The position numbers were made by a program, and so were the translations under genes. A stretch of 48,197 nucleotides of DNA from Eisenbergiella sp900555195 (GTDB taxonomy: Bacteria > Bacillota > Clostridia > Lachnospirales > Lachnospiraceae). The notes beneath the pieces were generated by a model, which was not told the origin of the DNA, made no database searches, and saw only the letters and a list, made by a program, of their open reading frames with translations. Shown here in pieces: positions 1-5,869 of the stretch (the first letter of the stretch is position 1; each line of letters starts with the position of its first letter). Location: contig CABUMH010000017.1 in assembly GCA_902492555.1 (NCBI GenBank), positions 1 through 48,197 on the forward strand. The letters are read 5' to 3'.

Positions 1-283
1 TTCCCCAGGCACGGACATCCGGCTTCTGCGGCGCAGGGTTCGGCTGCATTCTTTTCCGCAAACCACTTTAAAAATTGGCTGTTTCTAGGCCTTGCATGTG
101 GGAAGTCCACCCGCGTGACGGCTAAACTCCGCCCCCTATGGGGCGTCAAACAACGCCGTCAGGGCGTGCGGATGAACTTCCCGCATACAAGGCCAAGAAA
201 CAGCACAATTTTCTCACAGGTTTGCGGAAAAAGAATGCAGCCGAACCCTGCGCCGCAGAAGCCGGATGTCCGTGCCTGGGGAA
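1..283. repeat. Long fold-back inverted repeat
   Basis: Bases 1-64 are the reverse complement of 219-283 with a single one-base difference in a T run. The pairing continues less perfectly (roughly 70 percent by eye) between about 65-110 and 172-218. The central part (about 111-171) contains its own smaller hairpins, for example CGCCCC-CTAT-GGGGCG near 130-145 and GACGGC/GCCGTC around it. The whole segment could therefore fold into one very long hairpin. No coding sense was seen. The left arm starts at the first base of the window, so the element may extend further left. It could be a MITE-like fold-back element, a large structured RNA or a strong terminator-like barrier; nothing here decides between them. 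Confidence 0.75.
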
Positions 284-321
284 CCAGGTGTCACAGGCGA
301 GGGAAACGGAACGGCATATGC

Positions 322-342
322 GGAGGGCTGAATAGTAACAAA
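322..342 (+). repeat. Short intergenic motif, copy 1 (GRAGGGCTGARYARTAACARA)
   Basis: This 21-base segment matches 21304-21324 at most positions, and both copies lie upstream of plus-strand genes after a G-rich stretch. Between this motif and the start codon at 463 there is also a hairpin (GGCCGT at 412-417 with ACGGCC at 427-432). The function is unknown; it could be the end of a dispersed intergenic repeat. Confidence 0.4.
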
Positions 343-462
343 ACACAAAAAGATAGATCCTGGCCACCCGTTTTCTTGTCTGAATATATAAAGGCAGCTG
401 AATGCTATGGCGGCCGTCCTCATCATACGGCCAATACGAATAAGCGGAAAGGAGATACACCA

Positions 463-1032
463 ATGAAGCACACAATCCTGTTATGCACAGATACCCGCAA
501 ATCGCAGCTTATCTTTCTGGAGTCTACAGAGAGAATCCCCAATCTATATCAGCACCTGCACGCAGCCGCATTGGAATTCTGCCAAACTGAGGAAGGGCGG
601 CGTCTTTTCCTAGCTGGAGGGGGCATCAGCTATCGAATCTTTTTTTCCAATGCCCCCAAGGAACTGCTTCTGAAATACGGCATACAGCATGTGGATATGC
701 TGAATCCGGATCTTTCTATACATCCGGACAGCCTTATATTATCCGATCAGGATGCCGCCGTCCTAGATACAGCTTCTGAGACCGCTTCCAACCCCCAAAA
801 GCTGTCCGTCAGTGAAACGGCTGCCTGTCTGGGAGAAATGTGGGGCATTATGGAAACCCTTGACGGAGAAGGTATTTTTGCCGAAGGCGTTCTCGGAAAA
901 AATCTTCCCCTTCTCATGGAATGGGCAAAGGAATACGCGGTAAATCCCTGCTGCAGCTTAGCCGAATTTTTTTGTGCCAAGTTGGAACAGCTGAAGAGGC
1001 AGGGGCAGAATGACTGCCTTCAAAACCAATAA
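463..1032 (+). CDS. Unrecognised protein, 189 aa
   Basis: I do not recognise this protein. The reading frame is open further upstream to 115, but the ATG at 463 is preceded by a good ribosome binding site (AAAGGAGA at 448-455) and the upstream codons lie in the fold-back repeat, so 463 is the likely start. The product has no signal peptide and no membrane segment and should be cytoplasmic. It begins MKHTILLCTD, contains a Gly-rich stretch (LAGGGISYRIFF) near residue 48 and ends in a hydrophilic tail. A hairpin terminator follows at 1158-1185, so it appears to be a single transcription unit separate from the sigI genes downstream. The function is unknown. Confidence 0.75.
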   Translation: MKHTILLCTDTRKSQLIFLESTERIPNLYQHLHAAALEFCQTEEGRRLFLAGGGISYRIFFSNAPKELLLKYGIQHVDMLNPDLSIHPDSLILSDQDAAVLDTASETASNPQKLSVSETAACLGEMWGIMETLDGEGIFAEGVLGKNLPLLMEWAKEYAVNPCCSLAEFFCAKLEQLKRQGQNDCLQNQ

Positions 1033-1157
1033 AAACGCAGTCGCTAACCCTCCATAGTCTTAATTACACACGAGCCGGCCCTCCATTCGGAGAGCCGGAA
1101 ATTTGCAAAAAGTTCTTAAGGCGCTTTTTTACCTAAATTTTACATAGTTCTTACGTT

Positions 1158-1185
1158 GGAAGGTGGAATCCCTTCCCTATTTTTT
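1158..1185 (+). terminator. Rho-independent terminator
   Basis: GGAAGG at 1158-1163 pairs with CCTTCC at 1171-1176 around a 7-base loop and is followed by a T-rich tract (CTATTTTTT). It would end transcription from the gene at 463-1032 before the SigI-type promoter. Confidence 0.65.
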
Positions 1186-1232
1186 GCTATTTTTTACAAA
1201 AGCACCCGTCTTTATTCATGCAAAAGCGCTCC

Positions 1233-1264
1233 GACCCCGGAAATCGAATTTTGATTCCGTATTC
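1233..1264 (+). promoter_or_regulatory. Candidate SigI-type promoter upstream of sigI
   Basis: GACCCCG at 1233-1239 and CCGTATTC at 1257-1264 are separated by 17 bases. The same bipartite element with the same 17-base spacing occurs at 3181-3212. Known SigI promoters have an ACCCC-like -35 and a -10 beginning with CG, which fits. The predicted transcript would start near 1270, giving a very short leader that just includes the ribosome binding site GGGAGGA (1274-1280). The placement implies that sigI activates itself. Confidence 0.65.
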
Positions 1265-1287
1265 TTATATTGAGGGAGGAATTAAGA

Positions 1288-2010
1288 ATGGCCGCTGCCG
1301 CTGAACACGAACTGATCGGACAAATCTATCATGCAAAACAGAATCCAGATGCTGCCGATGTCCTCATCCGGCAATACATGGGTTTTATTCGCAGTGAAAC
1401 CTCTAAATTCACACATCAATCCACAGAAAATGGCTGTGAAGATGAACTGAGCATTTCCATGCTGGCCTTCTATGAATGCATTCTGGGATATGAAAGAAGC
1501 CGCGGGGCTTTTCTTTCTTACGCTTCCCGTGCCATCAGGAACCGCCTGATTGACTATTACCGCCGTGAGAAGCGGCACCGAAACGTTCTGTCTTTGAACG
1601 CTTCCTCTGGACCGGACGAAGAGAATTCGTTAATCGACACGCTTCAGGATGGGAAAGATGAAATGGAAACATATGAAATACGGGAAGCAAGCCAGAAGGA
1701 AATTGAAGAGTTTGGCCGTCAGCTCGCGGAATTCGGCCTGTCCTTTTCCGATGTGGCCGATAACTGCCCCAGACAGGAGCGGACGCTCACGGCCTGCCGT
1801 CGCGTGCTGCGTTATGCGGTTTCCCATCCGGAATTGCTGGAACGTTTTGTGAAAAGCAAAAAACTCCCTTTGGGTGAATTGGCATCTGGTTCCGGCACTG
1901 ACAAAAAGACCATGGAACGGCACAGGAAATATCTGGCCGCTACCCTTTTGGCGTTTACCAACGGATATGAGTTGATCCGCGGCCACCTGTGCCAACTCAT
2001 TCCCAACTAA
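1288..2010 (+). CDS. sigI: RNA polymerase sigma factor SigI
   Basis: This is a sigma-70 family factor of the SigI group (240 aa), which directs RNA polymerase to special promoters and is held inactive by the membrane anti-sigma factor RsgI. Region 2 is clear at about residues 50-97, with the SigI-typical ELSISMLAFYECI, FLSYAS and IRNRLIDYYRREKRH stretches. The C-terminal SigI DNA-binding domain covers about residues 150-240. The ATG at 1288 was chosen over an upstream TTG at 1270 because GGGAGGA lies 7 bases before it. The next gene encodes its cognate RsgI. In Bacillus subtilis SigI responds to heat and envelope stress; in cellulolytic clostridia SigI/RsgI pairs sense polysaccharides. The stimulus here is unknown. 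Confidence 0.93.
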   Translation: MAAAAEHELIGQIYHAKQNPDAADVLIRQYMGFIRSETSKFTHQSTENGCEDELSISMLAFYECILGYERSRGAFLSYASRAIRNRLIDYYRREKRHRNVLSLNASSGPDEENSLIDTLQDGKDEMETYEIREASQKEIEEFGRQLAEFGLSFSDVADNCPRQERTLTACRRVLRYAVSHPELLERFVKSKKLPLGELASGSGTDKKTMERHRKYLAATLLAFTNGYELIRGHLCQLIPN

Positions 2011-2152
2011 GCCCCTTGCCCGCCTTTTATGAAACCTCTGCGTTTCCTACACTGCTCCAGCATCCACTTGTCCCAAAAATCCGATCGACAGCGCGAAGCG
2101 AAGATTCCGCGCGCGTTCCTCAGCGCAACAGCGCTTCGGAATGGAGGTAAAA

Positions 2153-3073
2153 ATGACTTATCTTGTGATGGAAACCCACCCCGCTTATGCGGTTCTTCTG
2201 GATGAAAAGGGCCGCTACCTGAAAGCGGCCAATATGCGGTATCAGGTGGGAGATACTGTTCAAAACATCATCGAGTTACAATATCCTGTACGTCAGAATC
2301 GGAAAGTCCTCGCTTTCCTCAGCAGTGCCGCCGCGCTGGCAGCCTGTCTCTGCCTGTTTTTCTTCGGATACTACCAGCCGAATTATACGCCATACGGCAT
2401 GCTCCGCCTGCGCATCAATCCGGATGTCAGCATGACGATCAGCAAGACCGAACGGATCCTTGAGCTGGATGCCTTGAATGAAGATGGCGAACGACTTATT
2501 GAAAACTATGACTATCACGGAAAAGACCGGGACATTGTCACCGAAGAGCTGGTGGAAAGGGCCATGGATATGGGATATCTCTCGGATGGAGATACCATAG
2601 CCATTTCGGTAAACAGTTCAGATGAGGAATGGGGCCGTCAGGAAGAAGAGCAGACCCGTCTCCAGCTGCAGGAAACCGTCGGGAATACTATTACGGTGAC
2701 GATTGGCATCCCCTCCGAAGAGCCTGATGCGGAACCTTCATCTTCAGAAGAAACTATCCGGATCGTTATCCCCATTGAACCCGCGACACAACCCCAGCCC
2801 TCTGTCCCTTCAGAAGATACCAGTGAAGCGGTAAGCGCTCCGGCAGTTCCTTCTGTATCCCATGATGATGACGATGATGATGGGGAACTCCGAGGCGGTT
2901 CTGCGGAAAACGACGACAGCCTGGATGATTCCGATGACGAGGAGCAGGATGGGCCAGATGACGGCCAGGATGCACGCGACGACGACCAAGACACGCCAGA
3001 CGACGACCAGGATTCTCCCGATAATGACGACGATTCCGAAGAAGAGCTGGATGAACCTGATGAAGATGACTGA
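2153..3073 (+). CDS. rsgI: RsgI-like anti-sigma factor with acidic extracellular tail
   Basis: This is the membrane anti-sigma partner of SigI (306 aa). Residues 1-45 form the cytoplasmic RsgI N-terminal domain (YAVLLDEKGRYLKAANMRY). A single membrane helix spans about residues 51-74. The RsgI juxtamembrane domain follows (about 82-185) and contains LRINPDV; the Asn89-Pro90 bond corresponds to the autoproteolysis site reported for clostridial RsgI. The C-terminus (about 235-306) is a disordered Asp/Glu run instead of the carbohydrate-binding module found in cellulosomal RsgI proteins. The ATG at 2153 follows GGAGG at 2143-2147. The gene lies 142 bp after sigI; the gap has a hairpin (CGAAGCG/CGCTTCG, about 2093-2135) but no visible promoter, so the two are probably co-transcribed. 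Confidence 0.87.
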   Translation: MTYLVMETHPAYAVLLDEKGRYLKAANMRYQVGDTVQNIIELQYPVRQNRKVLAFLSSAAALAACLCLFFFGYYQPNYTPYGMLRLRINPDVSMTISKTERILELDALNEDGERLIENYDYHGKDRDIVTEELVERAMDMGYLSDGDTIAISVNSSDEEWGRQEEEQTRLQLQETVGNTITVTIGIPSEEPDAEPSSSEETIRIVIPIEPATQPQPSVPSEDTSEAVSAPAVPSVSHDDDDDDGELRGGSAENDDSLDDSDDEEQDGPDDGQDARDDDQDTPDDDQDSPDNDDDSEEELDEPDEDD

Positions 3074-3180
3074 TAAAATACCCGTTGAAAGTGTCTTATC
3101 CCAGTCAAAAGGGGATGCGGTCACAGCCTTTGGCATATCCCATTCATCCATTTTAAAAAAAGCAAAAAAATTTTTATCCA

Positions 3181-3212
3181 GACCCCGATTTCAGAAAATG
3201 CCTCCCGTAATC
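3181..3212 (+). promoter_or_regulatory. Candidate SigI-type promoter of the lipoprotein-VTC-DUF4956-CotH operon
   Basis: GACCCCG at 3181-3187 is followed after exactly 17 bases by CCGTAATC at 3205-3212, matching the element upstream of sigI at 1233-1264. A/T tracts at about 3153-3177 lie directly upstream and could act as an UP element. The predicted transcript would have a leader of about 70 bases before the ATG at 3287. Confidence 0.65.
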
Positions 3213-3286
3213 TATAGACAGAAGCAAGAAATTTCTGACTTCATAAAATGATATCACAATTTACAATGGTAAAAGGAGAGTTGACT

Positions 3287-4429
3287 ATGAGAAAAAACAA
3301 ACTGCGCTTCATCGTAACCGCTTCCCTGGCCTTATCTCTCTCTTTCGGTTTATTAACCGGATGTTCCAAAGAGCAGCAGACGGCCGCCTCAGAAACATCT
3401 TTTACTCATCCGTCGGTTGAAAGCAGCACGGAATTCCCGCTGGCCGCCGACAGCGGAACCCTCTATCTGAAGGTGAATCCTGAAATTGCAGTTCAATATG
3501 ATAAAAACGGAGTTGTCACTTCCGTTGAAGGCCTGAATGCGGATGGCAAATCCATTATCACCCGCGCCGAAAACTACATCGGCCAACACTGCCGCGATGC
3601 GGTTCCTTCTCTGGTATCGGAGATCAACGAAGCAGGATATTTTGTTGAAGAAACCGAAGGAGAAGCGCGCCAAATCATCATAGAAGTGGAAAAAGGCTCT
3701 GTTATGCCGGACGAAAATTTTCTGGGCGATATCGTATCAGATGTACAGAATTATGTGAATACCATGCAGCTTAACAGCAGCATTCAGCTTCATGGTGAAA
3801 CTGACTACGGCTCACAGTCTGTAAATGATCCCGGCGATACCGACTACGGCCCCAATGCCGATGGCGTCACCGATTATGACGACACCGACTACGGCCCCAA
3901 TGCCGATGGCGTCACCGATTATGACGACACCGACTACGGCCCCAATGCCGATGGTGTCACCGATTATGACGATACCGACTACGGCCCTAACGCCGACGGT
4001 GTCACCGATTATGACGATACCGACTATGGCCCTAACGCCGATGGTGTCACAGATTACGACGATACCGACTACGGCCCCAACGCCGACGGTGTCACAGATT
4101 ACGATGATACCGACTACGGCCCCAATGCCGACGGCGTCACAGATTACGACGATACCGACTACGGCCCTAATGCCGACGGCATCACAGATTACGACGATAC
4201 CGACTACGGCCCTAATGCTGACGGCGTCACCGATTATGAGGATACCGACTACGGCCCTAACGCTGATGGTGTCACCGATTATGACGATACCGACTACGGC
4301 CCCAATGCTGACGGCATCACCGATTATAATGATGATGGGGACGACGGTGATGACGATGATGACGATGACGACGGCGATGATGACGACGATGATGATGACG
4401 ACGATGATGATGACGGCGACGACGATTAA
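3287..4429 (+). CDS. Lipoprotein with RsgI-like domain, eleven Asp-rich repeats and poly-Asp tail
   Basis: This is a 380-residue exported lipoprotein: basic N-terminus, hydrophobic segment and lipobox LLTGC with Cys26. Residues about 57-160 resemble the extracytoplasmic domain of RsgI, including LKVNPEI (Asn64-Pro65) and VEGLNADGKSI, but there is no sigma-binding domain and the membrane helix is replaced by a lipid anchor. Residues 184-348 are eleven tandem copies of DTDYGPNADGVTDYD, resembling thrombospondin type 3 calcium-binding repeats (NADGVTDYDDTD). Residues 349-380 are almost entirely Asp with four Gly. The ATG at 3287 has AAAAGGAGAG upstream and gives a proper signal peptide; an in-frame ATG at 3248 does not. 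The gene overlaps the next by about 20 bp. It may be a calcium-binding surface polymer or a substrate of the CotH kinase; both are inferences. Confidence 0.85.
   Translation: MRKNKLRFIVTASLALSLSFGLLTGCSKEQQTAASETSFTHPSVESSTEFPLAADSGTLYLKVNPEIAVQYDKNGVVTSVEGLNADGKSIITRAENYIGQHCRDAVPSLVSEINEAGYFVEETEGEARQIIIEVEKGSVMPDENFLGDIVSDVQNYVNTMQLNSSIQLHGETDYGSQSVNDPGDTDYGPNADGVTDYDDTDYGPNADGVTDYDDTDYGPNADGVTDYDDTDYGPNADGVTDYDDTDYGPNADGVTDYDDTDYGPNADGVTDYDDTDYGPNADGVTDYDDTDYGPNADGITDYDDTDYGPNADGVTDYEDTDYGPNADGVTDYDDTDYGPNADGITDYNDDGDDGDDDDDDDDGDDDDDDDDDDDDDGDDD
3836..4330 (+). repeat. Tandem repeat, 11 x 45 bp, within the lipoprotein gene
   Basis: There are eleven contiguous 45-base units encoding DTDYGPNADGVTDYD. 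Units differ mainly at third codon positions (CCC/CCT, AAT/AAC, GCC/GCT, GGC/GGT, GAT/GAC), while the protein changes only V to I (twice) and the last residue D to E or N. This suggests the protein repeat is kept by selection and is not a very recent expansion. Confidence 0.95.
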
Positions 4430-5117
4430 TTCCACCACTCCTGCACAGCTGCGTCACGAACAGAAACATCAGATCAGTCCTCACGAAGATCTGGTATTGA
4501 CCGGGCGGCTGTGCAGGCTGTTCCCCCATGATTCCCATGCTGGTCCGGACGGCTGTTATCGAATAACCAGCCTGTATTTTGATACCCCTTATGATACCGC
4601 CCTGCGCGAGAAACTGGATGGAGTCACCCGGAGAGAGAAATTCCGTCTCAGATATTATGGAACGGATATCTCCTTCATCCGGCTGGAAAAGAAATATAAG
4701 GTGAACGGGCTCTGCGGAAAACGCAGTGCTCCTCTCACCCGGGAGCAGACAGAACAGCTTTTAAACGGTCAGTATTCCTTCCTCCTTCAGTCAGAAAATC
4801 CCCTTTTGCTGGAATTCTACAGCAAGCTGCAGGGAGCATGCCTGCGTCCCCGCTCGATCGTCTGTTATGATCGAGAGGCCTTCCTCTATCCTCCCGGAAA
4901 TGTACGCATTACGCTGGACCGAAGGGTACGCACCAGCTCCTGCTGCCAGGATTTTCTGGATCCGAATTTGATCTATATGAATGCGTTTGATTCCTTCACG
5001 ATCCTTGAGGTGAAATACGATGCCTTTCTGCCGGATTTGATCCGCATGGCGATACAGACGCCCGGGCGTCAGGCTTCCGCCTTTTCCAAATACGCCGTCT
5101 GCCGCAGGTTTGATTAA
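4410..5117 (+). CDS. VTC-domain polyphosphate polymerase
   Basis: This protein (about 235 aa) belongs to the VTC/polyphosphate polymerase family, which in yeast Vtc4 makes polyphosphate from ATP inside a basic tunnel. The family residues are visible: RHEQK (R15, E17, K19), SLYFDTP (54-60), KFRLRYYG (R79, R81), RLEKKYK (E93, K95), CYDREAF (R155), RITLD (R166, D170) and ILEVKYD (E200, K202). It therefore looks catalytically complete. It has no membrane segment and should act at the cytoplasmic face, perhaps docked to the DUF4956 protein encoded next. The start is uncertain: several ATG codons (including 4410) arise from the poly-Asp GAT/GAC run of the preceding gene read in another frame, and no Shine-Dalgarno is visible. 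Translational coupling to the lipoprotein gene is likely. Confidence 0.85.
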   Translation: MTATTINSTTPAQLRHEQKHQISPHEDLVLTGRLCRLFPHDSHAGPDGCYRITSLYFDTPYDTALREKLDGVTRREKFRLRYYGTDISFIRLEKKYKVNGLCGKRSAPLTREQTEQLLNGQYSFLLQSENPLLLEFYSKLQGACLRPRSIVCYDREAFLYPPGNVRITLDRRVRTSSCCQDFLDPNLIYMNAFDSFTILEVKYDAFLPDLIRMAIQTPGRQASAFSKYAVCRRFD

Positions 5118-5187
5118 GAGCGCACCGTGTCGCTCCCTCTGCTGCATCGGCTGTATACAACCGCTTTAGAGAAAGGACTTTGCATTT

Positions 5188-5865
5188 ATGCCGGTTACCT
5201 TCCAAGATATTTTTAAATCCAGCTTTCTGGAACGAATGGACAGCATCTCTCTTTTTGACATGCTGCTTGCGTTAATCATGGCTTTTCTGCTGGGCCTATT
5301 CCTTTTTTTCATCTACAAAAAAAGTTATAGCGGAGTAATGTACTCCGCAAGCTTTGGCGTAACTCTGCTTGTAATGACGCTCATTACCACCCTTCTTATC
5401 ATGGCCGTAACAAGCAATGTGGTGCTTTCTCTCGGTATGGTCGGCGCACTTTCTATTGTCCGGTTCCGAACCGCGGTCAAGGAACCTATGGATATCGCCT
5501 TCCTGTTCTGGGCCATTGCCATCGGCATCGTGCTGGCCGCCGGCCTGATCCCTCTGGCCGTATTCGGAAGCCTGTTCATTGGATTGGTACTTCTGGTTTT
5601 TTCCAGCAGAAAAGAAGGGGATTCCCCCTACATTCTCGTCGTGCACTGCGCTTCTTCCCAACTGGAAGCCGATATCAGCGCACTTACAGCAGCGCACGTC
5701 AAACGCATGCGGCTGAAGAGCAAAAGCGTACGTCCACAGCAGATGGAACTGAATTATGAAGTGCGGCTGAAAAATGGGGACGCATCCTTTGTCGATGCCC
5801 TGAGCAACCTGACAGGCGTCAGCGACGTTATTCTCGTCTCCTATAACGGAGATTACATGGGATAA
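5188..5865 (+). CDS. DUF4956 family membrane protein
   Basis: This 225-aa membrane protein matches the DUF4956 family. It has about four hydrophobic segments: roughly residues 22-44, 52-75, 78-90 and 103-136. The conserved stretch between them reads GMVGALSIVRFRTAVKEP. About 80 soluble C-terminal residues follow. GAAAGGA at 5171-5177 supports the ATG at 5188. DUF4956 genes are commonly found next to VTC-domain and CotH genes, as here. The biochemical role is not established; a membrane anchor or channel for the polyphosphate polymerase is a reasonable inference only. The CotH gene begins 4 bp after its stop, which indicates one operon. Confidence 0.88.
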   Translation: MPVTFQDIFKSSFLERMDSISLFDMLLALIMAFLLGLFLFFIYKKSYSGVMYSASFGVTLLVMTLITTLLIMAVTSNVVLSLGMVGALSIVRFRTAVKEPMDIAFLFWAIAIGIVLAAGLIPLAVFGSLFIGLVLLVFSSRKEGDSPYILVVHCASSQLEADISALTAAHVKRMRLKSKSVRPQQMELNYEVRLKNGDASFVDALSNLTGVSDVILVSYNGDYMG

Positions 5866-5869
5866 TTCT

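Noticed and set aside
2638..3108. Ser-rich minus-strand open frame opposite rsgI
   Set aside because: It mirrors the GAT/GAC-rich Asp tail of RsgI and has no ribosome binding site or independent support.
3836..4330. The regular 45-bp units as a CRISPR array
   Set aside because: There are no unique spacers; the whole unit repeats and is an in-frame protein repeat. No cas genes are present.
4331..4430. Programmed frameshift joining the lipoprotein to the VTC polymerase
   Set aside because: It would need a +1 shift without a recognisable slippery site, and would fuse an exported protein to a cytoplasmic-type enzyme. Coupled initiation is simpler.
3812..4438. Long open frames on the minus strand and in the other plus frame across the Asp-rich repeats
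   Set aside because: They are open only because the 45-bp repeats contain no stop codons in several frames. The lipoprotein frame has the ribosome binding site, signal peptide and sensible composition.
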